Source: Dechloromonas denitrificans
GTDB lineage: Bacteria > Pseudomonadota > Gammaproteobacteria > Burkholderiales > Rhodocyclaceae
Direction of reading: 5' to 3'
NCBI RefSeq assembly: GCF_020510685.1
Contig: NZ_CP075185.1
Location: 868,001-932,000, forward strand
DNA: 64,000 nucleotides
Part shown: positions 1-8,864 of the stretch, piece by piece
How positions within the stretch are numbered: the first letter of the stretch is position 1
Layout: each line of letters begins with the position of its first letter
Made by a program: the position numbers and the translations under genes
The notes under the pieces: model-generated
What the model was told of the DNA's origin: nothing
What the model saw: only the letters and a program-made list of their open reading frames with translations
Database searches by the model: none

Positions 1-2
1 TG

Positions 3-746
3 TTTGCCGATGCCGGGTTGGGCATCGCCATCCTGGCCGATGGCATGGGCGGCTATAACGCCGGAGAAGTGGCCAGCGGCATGGCGACCACCTTGCTTTC
101 GAGCAATTTCGCCTGTTTCATTCCGACACAAAGCGCCCGATCGGCCGCTTTGTGCGATGCCAGCTTTGCCGAACAGCACATTGCCCGGGAAGTTCTGCTG
201 GCCAATGCAGCCATCTTCAATGCCGCGCAAAGACAGCCGCAATATGCCGGGATGGGGACGACTCTGGTGCTCGCTTGGTTTTACGACAACCGGATGAGTG
301 TTGCCCATGTCGGGGATTCGCGTCTGTATCGCCTGCGCGGTGAGTCCTTCGAGCAATTAACCAAGGATCATTCCCTTTTGCAGGAGCAGCTTGATAGTGG
401 CATGATTACCGCCGAAGAAGCGCGCTATTCGCAAAACAAGAATCTGGTGACGCGGGCGCTTGGTGTCGATCACGATGTCGACACGGAAATTCATGATTAC
501 GAACTGCAGGCCGGCGATATCGTGCTGCTTTGTTCGGACGGTTTGAACGACATGGTCGAGGATGATGAAATCGCGCTCACGCTGCAAACGCTGGGCGGCA
601 ATCTGACACTGGCTGCGGAACAGTTGGTGCAGATGGCCAATGACAACGGCGGGCGCGATAATGTCTCGGTAATTCTGGTCAAGGTGCGGGGCGACTATTC
701 TTCGCCCAGGGGGTGGTGGCAAAAGCTGCTGGCCCGCTTGAAGTAA
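3..746 (+). CDS. PP2C-family serine/threonine protein phosphatase (5' partial)
   Basis: A metal-dependent Ser/Thr phosphatase that would remove phosphate from proteins in the cytoplasm. The reading frame is open from the first bases of the window, so the true start lies upstream; a TTG at 18 falls inside the conserved core and is not a believable start. PP2C motifs appear in order: ADGMGG (metal-binding Asp), GTTLV, HVGDSRLYRL, TRALG, CSDGLND and GGRDNVSV near the C-terminus. The gene is followed after 17 bp by an FHA protein, a phosphothreonine-binding module, so the two probably act on the same phospho-signal. The partner kinase is not in the window and may lie just upstream. The family is certain; the substrate is unknown. 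Confidence 0.93.
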   Translation, partial: FADAGLGIAILADGMGGYNAGEVASGMATTLLSSNFACFIPTQSARSAALCDASFAEQHIAREVLLANAAIFNAAQRQPQYAGMGTTLVLAWFYDNRMSVAHVGDSRLYRLRGESFEQLTKDHSLLQEQLDSGMITAEEARYSQNKNLVTRALGVDHDVDTEIHDYELQAGDIVLLCSDGLNDMVEDDEIALTLQTLGGNLTLAAEQLVQMANDNGGRDNVSVILVKVRGDYSSPRGWWQKLLARLK

Positions 747-763
747 AACGAGGATGGCAAGAG

Positions 764-1465
764 ATGGCAAAACTGATCCTTTCGATGGATGGACTGGTGC
801 TCAAGGAAATTCAGCTCAACAAGGAGCGCCTGAGCATTGGTCGCAAGCCGCATAACGATATCCAGATCGACAACCTTGCCATTTCCGGCGAGCATGCCGT
901 GGTGGTGACGATCCTCAACGACTCCTTCCTTGAGGATCTGAACAGCACCAACGGCACGCTGGTCAACGGCCAGCCGGTCAAGAAACACATCCTGCGCAAC
1001 AACGATGTCATCGAACTGGGCAAGTACAAGCTCAAGTACATGAGCGATTCGCAGGCCGGGGCGGCCGCCGGTGATTTCGACAAGAATGCGCTGATGCGCT
1101 CGGCCATGGCCAAGCTGCCCAGCGAGATGCAACTCGCGCCGACCGGCTCGCCGACCCGCTCCAACCTTGGCGTGCCGCCGCCTCCGCCGGCCCCGAGCAT
1201 TCCGGCCGCTGCCATCCAGCTGTTGAGCGGCCCGAATGCCGGCAAGGAGCTCGAACTGACCAAAACCCTGACGACGCTGGGCAAGCCCGGTTTGCAGGTG
1301 GCGGTGATCGCCAGGCGGCCGCATGGCTACTTCATCACACACGTCGAAGGTCGGCAGTTTCCCGTGGTGAACGGCACAGCGCTCGACGCCCAGGCTCACC
1401 CGCTGGGCGACCACGATGTGATCGAAATCGCCGGAATCAAGATGGAATTTTTTCTCAAAGCCTGA
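764..1465 (+). CDS. FHA domain protein
   Basis: A cytoplasmic phosphothreonine-recognition protein of 233 residues. The N-terminal FHA domain (about residues 20-95) carries the usual binding residues: GR at 26-27, SGEH at 41-44 and NSTNGT at 60-65. A linker rich in Pro and Ala follows (about 115-145), then a second, weaker FHA-like beta domain to the C-terminus that lacks the clear GR/SxxH pair. The ATG at 764 is chosen because it begins directly before the first beta strand and sits a few bases after a purine-rich AGGATGGCAAGAG stretch; longer starts would overlap the phosphatase gene. It lies between a PP2C phosphatase and an adenylate cyclase, which suggests it couples protein phosphorylation to cyclase activity. 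That role is inferred. Confidence 0.88.
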   Translation: MAKLILSMDGLVLKEIQLNKERLSIGRKPHNDIQIDNLAISGEHAVVVTILNDSFLEDLNSTNGTLVNGQPVKKHILRNNDVIELGKYKLKYMSDSQAGAAAGDFDKNALMRSAMAKLPSEMQLAPTGSPTRSNLGVPPPPPAPSIPAAAIQLLSGPNAGKELELTKTLTTLGKPGLQVAVIARRPHGYFITHVEGRQFPVVNGTALDAQAHPLGDHDVIEIAGIKMEFFLKA

Positions 1466-1471
1466 GGTCGG

Positions 1472-3700
1472 TTGCCCAGTGACGCCGGCGTGAAAAAGCC
1501 TCTGGTCCGCTTCATCCTCGGCGCGTTATGTGTATTGCTGATGCTCGGTCACGCCGGGCAGCTGTGGCAGATTCCCTTCGTCACCGCCCTTGAGGCCTAT
1601 CTCTACGATGTGCGGGTCCGGCTGGCCATGCCGGATACCGTCGATCAGCGGGTTGTCATCGTCGATATCGACGAGCGCAGCCTGGGCGAAGTCGGGCACT
1701 GGCCGTGGGGACGCAATGTCCTGGCGGAACTGGTCAATCGCCTGTACGAGGATTACCAGGTTGCCGTGCTCGGTTTCGATGTGGTTTTTGCCGAGCCCGA
1801 TGAAAGCTCGGGCCTCAAGGTGCTGGAGCGCGTCGGGCGGCAGCAGTTGAAAGGCGAGGCCGGGTTTCAGCGAACCTTGGCCGAATTGCGGCACAGTCTC
1901 GACTATGACCAGTTGTTTGCCGACAGCTTGCGCGGTCGCCCGGTCGTCCTCGGCTACTACTTTTCCGGGGCGAGCAGCGCCCAGCAGGCAGGGGCTTTGC
2001 CGCCGCCGGCATTTCCGGCCGGCAGTTTCGCCGACTCCGGCACTTCCTTCGTCAGCTGGGACGGGTTTGGGGCGAATCTGCCGCTCCTCCAGAAGGCCGC
2101 GGCGAGCGCCGGGCACTTCAATCCGGTAGTCGATTTCGATGGCAGTTCACGGCGCATCCCGCTGATCGTCGAGTTCAAGGGCGCCTATTACGAGGCGCTC
2201 TCGCTGGCGGTGGTGCGCACCCTGCTCGGCAACGCCAGGCTGACACCGGGGTCTGCGGCGGGGCAGAAAAGGATCGCCTGGTTTGATCTCGAAGGCGAGC
2301 GGGGCAGCCTGCGCATTCCGGTCGACGAGAATGCCGCGGCCCTGATTCCCTATCGCGGTTACCAACGCAGTTTTCCCTACTTTTCCGCTGTCGATATCTT
2401 GAAGGGGCGGGTTGCCGCCGAGCATCTGGCGGGCCGCATCGTCTTGATCGGCACCACCGCTCCGGGACTGATGGACCTGCGATCGACACCGGTCGGCGGG
2501 GCTTATCCCGGCGTCGAGGCGCACGCCAACCTGATTGTCGGCATGCTGGCTGGGACGATTAAGGAAAGGCCGGGCGACGGGCCGGGCCTCGAGGCGCTGC
2601 AGATAGTGCTGTTGGGTGGCATGCTGGCCGCCCTGTTGCCGCTGCTTTCGCCGCGCCGGGCGACGGCGCTGGCCGGCGGGATGCTGGTCGCCACGCTGGC
2701 GATCAACCTGTGGTTGTGGACCTCGGTCAATCTGGTGCTGCCGTTGGCGGCCAGCGTGTTGCTGATCGTCTTGCTCTATGGGCTGAATATGTCCTGGGGA
2801 TACTTCGTCGAATCGCGGACGAAGCGCCAAGTTACCGAGTTGTTCGGGCAATACGTGCCGCCGGAGCTGGTCGATGAAATGGTCAAGGACCCGGAAAGCT
2901 ACAGCATGGAAGGGCGCAACGCCGAACTCACCGTGCTCTTCGCCGATATCCGTGGCTTCACCTCTTTGTCCGAGGGCATGGACCCGAAAGAGCTGACGCG
3001 CCTGATGAACGATTACCTCGGCGCGATGACCGATGTCATCCGCGCCCATCGCGGGACCCTCGACAAGTACATCGGCGACGCCATCATGGCATTCTGGGGT
3101 GCGCCGGTCGGTGATGCGGAAAATGCCCGTCACGCCGTGCTGGCGGCGCTTGGCATGCAGCGCGCAGTAAAAGCCTTGGCCGCATCCTTCCAGGCGCGTG
3201 GCTGGCCGGAACTGAAGATCGGCATTGGCATCAATACGGGAATGATGACGGTCGGCGATATGGGCTCGCCGGTGCGCAAAGCCTATACGGTAATGGGTGA
3301 TCCGGTGAATCTGGCGTCCCGCCTTGAAGGCATCACCAAGGAGTACGGCGTCGGCATTGTCGTGGGCGAACTGACGCGTGTGCACGTCGGCGATGTCACG
3401 TTCCGCGAACTCGATCTCGTCAAGGTCAAAGGTAAGGATGAGCCGGTGAGCATCCATGAGCCGCTCGGACTGACCGCCGAATTGCCGCCGACGGTGCGCG
3501 ATGAGCTGAAACTGTGGCAACATGTTCTGCACCTGTATCGTGCGCGGGATTGGGACCAGGCCGAACGCTTGCTCGACGATTTGGCCCAACGTTCGCCGGG
3601 TTGTCGTCTTTATTCGCTCTACGCCGAACGGATCGTTGCCTGGCGGGCTAATCCACCGGCCGAATCCTGGGGCGGTGTCACCATTTACCAGACCAAATAG
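1472..3700 (+). CDS. CHASE2-domain class III adenylate cyclase
   Basis: A membrane adenylate cyclase that should make cAMP in response to an extracytoplasmic signal. After an N-terminal membrane anchor, a CHASE2 sensor fills about residues 35-340, three membrane segments lie at about 365-440, and a class III cyclase domain covers about 485-615. Catalytic residues are present: metal-binding Asp492 (FADIRGFT) and Asp536, Lys532 (DKYIGD) and Thr606 (YTVMGD) fitting adenine specificity, and the transition-state pair Asn613/Arg617 (VNLASRLE). The C-terminal ~100 residues are helical and resemble a short TPR tail. The start is ambiguous: TTG at 1472 has a GAGG just upstream, while GTG at 1490 gives a protein beginning at KKPLVRF. 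Six bp follow the FHA gene and a phosphodiesterase comes 2 bp after it, so synthesis and breakdown of cAMP may be co-transcribed. Confidence 0.92.
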   Translation: MPSDAGVKKPLVRFILGALCVLLMLGHAGQLWQIPFVTALEAYLYDVRVRLAMPDTVDQRVVIVDIDERSLGEVGHWPWGRNVLAELVNRLYEDYQVAVLGFDVVFAEPDESSGLKVLERVGRQQLKGEAGFQRTLAELRHSLDYDQLFADSLRGRPVVLGYYFSGASSAQQAGALPPPAFPAGSFADSGTSFVSWDGFGANLPLLQKAAASAGHFNPVVDFDGSSRRIPLIVEFKGAYYEALSLAVVRTLLGNARLTPGSAAGQKRIAWFDLEGERGSLRIPVDENAAALIPYRGYQRSFPYFSAVDILKGRVAAEHLAGRIVLIGTTAPGLMDLRSTPVGGAYPGVEAHANLIVGMLAGTIKERPGDGPGLEALQIVLLGGMLAALLPLLSPRRATALAGGMLVATLAINLWLWTSVNLVLPLAASVLLIVLLYGLNMSWGYFVESRTKRQVTELFGQYVPPELVDEMVKDPESYSMEGRNAELTVLFADIRGFTSLSEGMDPKELTRLMNDYLGAMTDVIRAHRGTLDKYIGDAIMAFWGAPVGDAENARHAVLAALGMQRAVKALAASFQARGWPELKIGIGINTGMMTVGDMGSPVRKAYTVMGDPVNLASRLEGITKEYGVGIVVGELTRVHVGDVTFRELDLVKVKGKDEPVSIHEPLGLTAELPPTVRDELKLWQHVLHLYRARDWDQAERLLDDLAQRSPGCRLYSLYAERIVAWRANPPAESWGGVTIYQTK

Positions 3701-3702
3701 AC

Positions 3703-4470
3703 ATGAAGCTGCGCGTTCTTGGATGTAGTGGCGGAATCGGCGGCCGGCACCTGCGGACCACGTCGTTGCTCGTCGATCATGACATATTGATCGATGCCGG
3801 CACGGGGGTCGCCGACCTGTCGATTGGCGAGCTGGCGGTGATTGATCATGTCTTTCTCACCCACTCGCATCTCGATCACATTGCTTCCTTGCCGTTGATG
3901 ATCGATACGGTGGCTGATCGCCGCCACACGCCGCTGACGGTTTACGGCAGCGCCGCGGTTCTCGACATCCTGCGCCGCCACATTTTCAACTGGGCGATCT
4001 GGCCGGACTTCGCCGAGGTGCCGAATGCCGATACGCCGTTAATGCGCTATCAGGCGATCGAGCTCGGCCAGGTCATCACGCTGGATGGTCGCCGCATTAC
4101 GGCCCTGCCGGCTGAACACACGGTGCCGGCCGTCGGCTACCACCTCGACTCCGGTGCCGCCAGTCTGGTTTTCTCAGGCGATACGGGGATTTGCGATCCC
4201 TTCTGGCACGCCGTCAATCGCGTTGCCAATTTGAAGCACCTGATCATCGAATGCGCCTTTTCCAACCGCGAACAGCGCCTGGCAGAACTTTCCAAGCATC
4301 TCTGCCCGGACATGTTGGCGGCCGAGCTGCAGAAACTGGAGCGCGCCTGCGAAATCCACATCACCCACCTGAAGCCGGGGCAAATCGAGCTGACCATGGA
4401 GGAGATCGAGCGTTGTCTCGGTAATTTCAAGCCCCGGATGTTGCAGAATAACCAGGTTTTGGAGTTTTAG
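3703..4470 (+). CDS. metallo-beta-lactamase-fold 3',5'-cyclic-nucleotide phosphodiesterase
   Basis: Probable cAMP phosphodiesterase of 255 residues in the metallo-beta-lactamase superfamily. The metal-binding motif HSHLDH is at residues 54-59 (TxSHLDH type, as in class II cyclic phosphodiesterases), with further ligands in AEHTVPAVGY, FSGDTG and ITHLKPGQ. There is no signal peptide, so it is cytoplasmic. It starts with an ATG 2 bp after the adenylate cyclase stop, a spacing that implies translational coupling. The fold and metal site are clear. The cAMP substrate is inferred from the HxHLDH signature and the cyclase next door; RNase Z-like or generic hydrolase activity is the main alternative. 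Confidence 0.82.
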   Translation: MKLRVLGCSGGIGGRHLRTTSLLVDHDILIDAGTGVADLSIGELAVIDHVFLTHSHLDHIASLPLMIDTVADRRHTPLTVYGSAAVLDILRRHIFNWAIWPDFAEVPNADTPLMRYQAIELGQVITLDGRRITALPAEHTVPAVGYHLDSGAASLVFSGDTGICDPFWHAVNRVANLKHLIIECAFSNREQRLAELSKHLCPDMLAAELQKLERACEIHITHLKPGQIELTMEEIERCLGNFKPRMLQNNQVLEF

Positions 4471-4481
4471 AAGGGGGCTGA

Positions 4482-6065
4482 ATGGAAACGCTCGATGACC
4501 TCTTTCTCCGTCTTGAGCAACTTAATGAAATCGGCGCTTCACTTTCCAGCGAGCGTAATCTGAATCTGCTGCTGGAAAAAATACTGCTTGCCGCCAAGAC
4601 CATTACCCGGGCCGATGGTGGGACGCTGTATCTCCTTTCCGAAGACCGGCAGCACCTGCATTTCGAGATTGTCCGGACGAATTCGCTGGGCATCGCCTTC
4701 GGTGGCTCAAGTGGCCAGCCGACTTCCGGCAACTTTCCCGATCTCGCTCTCTACCGCGACGATGGTACGCCGAATGACAGCCTGGTGGCCGCCTATGCCG
4801 CCATTACCGGTCGGACGGTCAATATCGCAGACGCCTATGCGGCGGACGGTTTCGATTTTTCCGGAACGCGCAAATTCGACGAGCGCACCGGCTATCGCTC
4901 ACAGTCGTTCCTGACGGTGCCGATGAAAAACCATGAAGGCGAGATCATCGGTGTCCTGCAGCTGATCAACGCCCTCGACCCGCAACGGCGCGTTGTTGAA
5001 TTCTCCCAGGCCGACCAGCGCCTGGCCGAGTCGCTCGCCTCACAGGCGGCCATCGCCTTGACCAACCGCCAACTTGTGCAGCAGCTCGAAACCCTGTTTG
5101 AAGCCTTCATCAAGCTGATCAATCTGGCGATCGACGAAAAGTCGCCTTACACCGGCGGCCATTGCCAGCGCGTCCCGGAGCTGACGATGATGCTGGCCGA
5201 AGCGGCCGAGGCTACGTCGGAAGGCCCGCTTGCCGATTTCAAACTGACCGACAGCGAGCGCTACGAACTGCGCATCGCCGCCCTGTTGCACGACTGTGGC
5301 AAGGTGACGACGCCAGTGCATGTCGTCGACAAGGCAACCAAGCTGCAGACGATTTACGATCGCATCAATCTGATCGATACGCGCTTCGAGGTGATCAAAC
5401 GCGATGCCGAGGTGCGCAAATGGCGGAGCATTGCAGAAGGCAAGGATGCCGTTGAAGCCGAAGCGATCTATCGTGGTTTTTGCCTCCAATGCGATGTCGA
5501 CCGCAGTGTTCTGCGTCAGGCGAATATTGGCAGCGAAAACATGAGTGATGAAGATATCGCGCGTGTCAAAAAAATTGGCGCGGGCTATCGCTGGCGTAAT
5601 GTCGACGGCGATGAGGTTGCTTTTCTGACCGACGACGAACTTGAAAACCTGACCATTCGCAGCGGCACCCTGACTCAGCCGGAACGCGAAATCATCAACC
5701 ACCACATCGTTGCCACGATCCGGATGCTGGAACAGCTACCCTGGCCGAAGCATCTGAAAAATGTCCCGGAATACGCCGGTGGTCACCACGAGCGGATGGA
5801 CGGCACAGGCTACCCGAAAGGTCTCCGGCGCGACCAGATGAGCTGGCAAGCCAGGATGATGGGCATTGCCGATATTTTCGAGGCACTGACCGCCAAAGAT
5901 AGGCCGTACAAGGAAGGGATGAGGCTGTCGGAGGCGCTAAGCATTCTCGAAAACTTCAAGAACAACGGACACATTGATCCGGAACTACATGAGGTATTCG
6001 TACGGAGAGCGGTTTACCGGGAATATGCAGGGTTTTTTTTGGGGACGCAACAGGTGGATTGCTGA
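4482..6065 (+). CDS. GAF and HD-GYP domain cyclic-di-GMP phosphodiesterase
   Basis: A cytoplasmic c-di-GMP phosphodiesterase of 527 residues with a sensory input. A GAF domain occupies about residues 5-195, followed by an HD-GYP domain. The HD pair is His270-Asp271 (LLHDCGK) and the GYP signature is intact at 434-445 (GHHERMDGTGYP), so hydrolysis of c-di-GMP is expected. Between these halves lies an insertion of roughly 110 residues (about 290-400) with charged helical segments and a Cys pair (CLQC) that a standard HD-GYP domain does not have. It is 11 bp downstream of the phosphodiesterase gene and closes the operon; no hairpin immediately follows the stop codon. Function of the domain is known; its input signal is not. 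Confidence 0.92.
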   Translation: METLDDLFLRLEQLNEIGASLSSERNLNLLLEKILLAAKTITRADGGTLYLLSEDRQHLHFEIVRTNSLGIAFGGSSGQPTSGNFPDLALYRDDGTPNDSLVAAYAAITGRTVNIADAYAADGFDFSGTRKFDERTGYRSQSFLTVPMKNHEGEIIGVLQLINALDPQRRVVEFSQADQRLAESLASQAAIALTNRQLVQQLETLFEAFIKLINLAIDEKSPYTGGHCQRVPELTMMLAEAAEATSEGPLADFKLTDSERYELRIAALLHDCGKVTTPVHVVDKATKLQTIYDRINLIDTRFEVIKRDAEVRKWRSIAEGKDAVEAEAIYRGFCLQCDVDRSVLRQANIGSENMSDEDIARVKKIGAGYRWRNVDGDEVAFLTDDELENLTIRSGTLTQPEREIINHHIVATIRMLEQLPWPKHLKNVPEYAGGHHERMDGTGYPKGLRRDQMSWQARMMGIADIFEALTAKDRPYKEGMRLSEALSILENFKNNGHIDPELHEVFVRRAVYREYAGFFLGTQQVDC

Positions 6066-6435
6066 ATGAAATGATTTCCTGGAGGGTGGCTAATCGGAAA
6101 GTGGCTATATCGATATGGGACTATTAATGCTGGGAGCAAAGTCGACACCATTTTCTAACCTATCAATGGAAAAAACTCGGTTCAGTCGGAGAGGTGTAGA
6201 TGTTTGACATATAGATGAGTCCATTGAGGAAACTGCCAATTCTCAATCAGGAAGATGAGGATAAGCGATAGGATCAAGTGAACTTGTGGCACTGAACTGC
6301 CACCGAAAAGGTAGTGCCAAGAATAGGGAGGCCGCATTAGTGACCTCGCATAGCCCACCACTTCGGGCGGCCCACCAATGAAAGCACCGAGCTTTGCTGG
6401 GGATGCCTACCGCCAACATTTGCTTGTCTCAAAAA
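6066..6435 (+). other. non-coding stretch, more AT-rich than its surroundings
   Basis: No convincing gene between the HD-GYP gene and the pilin terminator. Base composition is visibly more AT-rich than flanking genes and stop codons occur in all frames. A partial dyad pairs GGCACT (6288-6293) with AGTGCC (6313-6318). On the minus strand an open stretch of about 68 codons (roughly 6405 down to 6197) reads as a hydrophobic helix followed by a Trp/His-rich tail, but it has no ribosome site or good start. It may be a decayed gene or the edge of an insertion. Confidence 0.4.
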
Positions 6436-6474
6436 TGAAAATGCCGATCAGTTAATACTGAACGGCATTTTTTG
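6436..6474. terminator. bidirectional rho-independent terminator
   Basis: Stem AATGCCG (6440-6446) pairs with CGGCATT (6463-6469), extended by TCAG/CTGA across a mismatch, around a TTAATA loop. It is followed by T6 on the plus strand and by a T-rich tract on the minus strand. It lies 48 bp after the pilin stop and would end pilin transcription. Confidence 0.8.
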
Positions 6475-6521
6475 AAGATGGCAGCTTTATCTACATTTGG
6501 ACTAGTTGCCGATATCTGGAA

Positions 6522-6974
6522 TTATGGGCACGCAAAGGTCTTGGCCAAGTTTGCACGGTGAGCAGCGGTAGTGTCGTTGCATGCAACCGCCCAAGTAACG
6601 GCCGAATTACCGACGCTCGGAGTGTAGGTCACGGTGCTGGTGTCATAACCTGTTCCGACGCCTTGAATCGTTGCCACAATCGCGCCGGTGGCTGCGGTAA
6701 CAGTAATGCCGGAAACTTCGGTCGTTCCAGTCGGGGCACCTTGCAGGCCCAGAGAGGTCCAGCCGTCGCCAGGCAGATTGGCAAGGCCCCCATTTTCTTG
6801 AGCAAACATCGCTACCGCGGTCTTGATCGGATCGGCGGCAACGTTAACCTTCGCCAGTTTGGCGCGCGTCACGTAGTCCTGATACTGAGGAATGGCTACG
6901 GCAGCGAGAATGCCGATAATTGCCACAACAATCATTAATTCGATAAGGGTGAAACCTTGTTGTACCCGTTTCAT
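6522..6974 (-). CDS. type IV pilin, major-pilin type
   Basis: A 150-residue prepilin exported and assembled into type IV pili. The class III leader is MKRVQQG, cleaved before Phe by prepilin peptidase, followed by the canonical [20 protein letters not shown] helix with Glu5. A C-terminal disulfide loop is bounded by the two Cys in VACND and TFACP. The ATG at 6974 is chosen because AGGAG lies about 7 bp upstream and the leader is the usual length. The globular domain is rich in Gly, Thr and Val, and the gene is a single pilin without minor pilins nearby. The next gene on the same strand is a GT-C-like membrane protein, which suggests glycosylation of this pilin. Identification as a pilin is certain; major versus minor role is not. 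Confidence 0.93.
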   Translation of the reverse strand: MKRVQQGFTLIELMIVVAIIGILAAVAIPQYQDYVTRAKLAKVNVAADPIKTAVAMFAQENGGLANLPGDGWTSLGLQGAPTGTTEVSGITVTAATGAIVATIQGVGTGYDTSTVTYTPSVGNSAVTWAVACNDTTAAHRANLAKTFACP

Positions 6975-7021
6975 GGAAAGCTCCTTTGGCAAAAGGCGGG
7001 GAAATCCGCTGATGAAATACA

Positions 7022-7037
7022 ACCAATTTCTATGCCA
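7022..7037 (-). promoter_or_regulatory. possible sigma54 promoter of the pilin gene
   Basis: On the minus strand TGGCAT-N5-TTGGT lies about 50 bp before the pilin ATG. The -24 half fits the RpoN consensus in 5 of 6 bases, but the -12 half has GG where GC is expected. Pilin genes are often RpoN-dependent, which supports it only by analogy. Confidence 0.3.
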
Positions 7038-7154
7038 GCTTTGCCTTCTCAGCTTTGCCTATAAATAACCTTTATTTTTCAGTTGATTGGGTGTGCTCTG
7101 TGCAAGCTGGGGCTAAATTCCGAAAATGGCGGCAATAGATACTGCCAAAAATAG

Positions 7155-8864
7155 TCAGTTTAATGTTCCCTGTTTGGTCAGTTGCGCCCCCTCGGTTGAC
7201 GGTGAGGGCCAATGGCTTGATTTCATGCGGCGATTTTTTTCGAAGTCAAGTAGCGCACGGGCTGTTGGATGGCCATGGCTTGCCGCCTGGGTAAGGGCTA
7301 TTTCCGCTTCCTGCTGCCGATTTAGCGCAGTAAACGACACAAATTGATCATATTCGAGCATCCCCAATGCCGCAGCGGTTGTCGTGTGGGTGCTCGCCGT
7401 CGTCAGGTCAGCGAGTGCAAGTTCATGTTGCCCGAGGTTCTGATGCGCTTTTGCACGGCCACTATAGCCTTCAAAAGAAGAGGGAAGGCGTGAAACAACG
7501 CGGTTCATGTCGGCTAGTGCATCAAATGGCGAGTTTTCTTTTAGTCGTTGAATTCCTCGGTTATAGAAAATCCGCTCGGTGCCCGGCAGGTCCGGCGATG
7601 TCAACTTGGCAGCCGCATCGTTCCAAAGCGACCTGTCGTTTTTCAGGCTAAGCAAGCGGTCTCGGCTCATGAAAAATGATATGGAGAGTACGATGATGGA
7701 ACAACATATCATGGCCCGAGTGGACAGCCTTGCCAGTGTCAGGCATCCAGAAAGGGCGATGATGATGCCGGGAGCCCAAATGTAGCTTCGATAGAGAACA
7801 AAAGGTTCCTGGAATCGTATTGACACAAGTTCGGTAGCGAAGAGCAGCCAGAAATAAAGCATTCCCCAGCCGATGATTCCGAGGGGGCCTCTACGTTGAA
7901 CCAGGAAAGCTCCGCTAGCAGCGAAGGCGACAAAGGCGCCAAGTTTTACAGTAATCCATATAGGAGTCCAGCTGGATGAGAAGTCTACCCGGATGTCAGC
8001 AGACATTATCCGTACGTCCGGAAATAGCCAGCTTTTCAGGTAATCAAAAAATAAACCAGTTTGGGTCACTCCACTGATCAGCCATTGCATTATTTGGGAG
8101 TCGGCGACCGGGATTGCATTGATGAAGGTTGCTGAATCGGGTTCGTAGGATGTGCCGATGACCCCCTTGACTGTAAGGATGACTAGGATGGCAGACGGAA
8201 GGCAGAGGCCGGCGAAAACGGCGGCCTTTGCCAAGTTCTTTCGCCAGGGCGCTTCATGCAGCAGGGTAAGGAGCAAGGCCGATGCGGGCAGCATGATGGC
8301 ATGCTCCTTGGAGTAAATCGCAAGGCTGTAGAAAAGAGCCGCTGTAATCGCATCGGAAATACGGTTTCTTGCTAGGCTTCGCCAGTAGAACCAGAGGGAC
8401 AGCAGTGAAAAAAGAGTGGCGAACAGAATTGTTCTTTGGACCAGATATCCGGCCCCGTAGACCGCAACCGGATGAATAGCGAAGAACAGGCTGCCTGCGG
8501 CAGCAAGCAGCGTTGCATTGGGAGGTGGAGCCTCACCGATTTCTTTCAGCCAGGTACCAAGCAGGCGAAATAGTAGAAATGTGTTGATGAGGTGGAGCAG
8601 CAGGCTGATGATGCGGTGTACTTCTATGCTCTTCCAGATAACTTCCGTGAAGCCAAGCGTGAAATAAGGGAAATTGCGTGGAGTAAGGTTGAAAGGCCTG
8701 ATGGCGTGATCATAGATCGACAGGTTTGTGAATAAATTGTGATCGTCGAAGACAATTGAATTGTCGAGGAACGGGGCATAAAGGGCGATAACTGCCGCCG
8801 CGATGAGCAGAAAACTCAAGGCTTGCCAACCCAAAGCGGTAACTTTTCGATGAGTTTGTTTCAC
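7155..8864 (-). CDS. multi-pass membrane protein with GT-C-like N-terminus and C-terminal TPR
   Basis: A 569-residue inner-membrane protein. The N-terminal segment has a first membrane helix followed by an acidic pair Asp40-Asp41 (VFDDHNLF) in the first extracytoplasmic loop, the arrangement seen in GT-C glycosyltransferases that use lipid-linked sugars. About ten further membrane segments follow to roughly residue 420. The C-terminal part (about 450-560) is soluble and contains TPR-like helices (SGRAKAHQNLGQHELALADL). It lies upstream of the pilin on the same strand with about 180 bp between them. Pilin O-glycosylation is the most likely job, by position and fold; a TMTC-like or surface-polysaccharide transferase is the alternative. 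Codon use is more AT-rich than in neighbouring operons, which hints at separate ancestry. Confidence 0.6.
   Translation of the reverse strand: MKQTHRKVTALGWQALSFLLIAAAVIALYAPFLDNSIVFDDHNLFTNLSIYDHAIRPFNLTPRNFPYFTLGFTEVIWKSIEVHRIISLLLHLINTFLLFRLLGTWLKEIGEAPPPNATLLAAAGSLFFAIHPVAVYGAGYLVQRTILFATLFSLLSLWFYWRSLARNRISDAITAALFYSLAIYSKEHAIMLPASALLLTLLHEAPWRKNLAKAAVFAGLCLPSAILVILTVKGVIGTSYEPDSATFINAIPVADSQIMQWLISGVTQTGLFFDYLKSWLFPDVRIMSADIRVDFSSSWTPIWITVKLGAFVAFAASGAFLVQRRGPLGIIGWGMLYFWLLFATELVSIRFQEPFVLYRSYIWAPGIIIALSGCLTLARLSTRAMICCSIIVLSISFFMSRDRLLSLKNDRSLWNDAAAKLTSPDLPGTERIFYNRGIQRLKENSPFDALADMNRVVSRLPSSFEGYSGRAKAHQNLGQHELALADLTTASTHTTTAAALGMLEYDQFVSFTALNRQQEAEIALTQAASHGHPTARALLDFEKNRRMKSSHWPSPSTEGAQLTKQGTLN

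Noticed and set aside
2147..3589. Long minus-strand open frame opposite the adenylate cyclase
   Set aside because: It is a shadow of a high-GC gene; its sequence is His/Arg/Gln-rich, has no family pattern and no ribosome site.
6163..6210. Short minus-strand peptide beginning MSNIYTSPTEPS
   Set aside because: Only 15 codons with no ribosome site; could be a remnant but cannot be supported as a gene.
6558..6938. Plus-strand open frame antisense to the pilin
   Set aside because: The minus strand has a clear prepilin with leader peptide and ribosome site.
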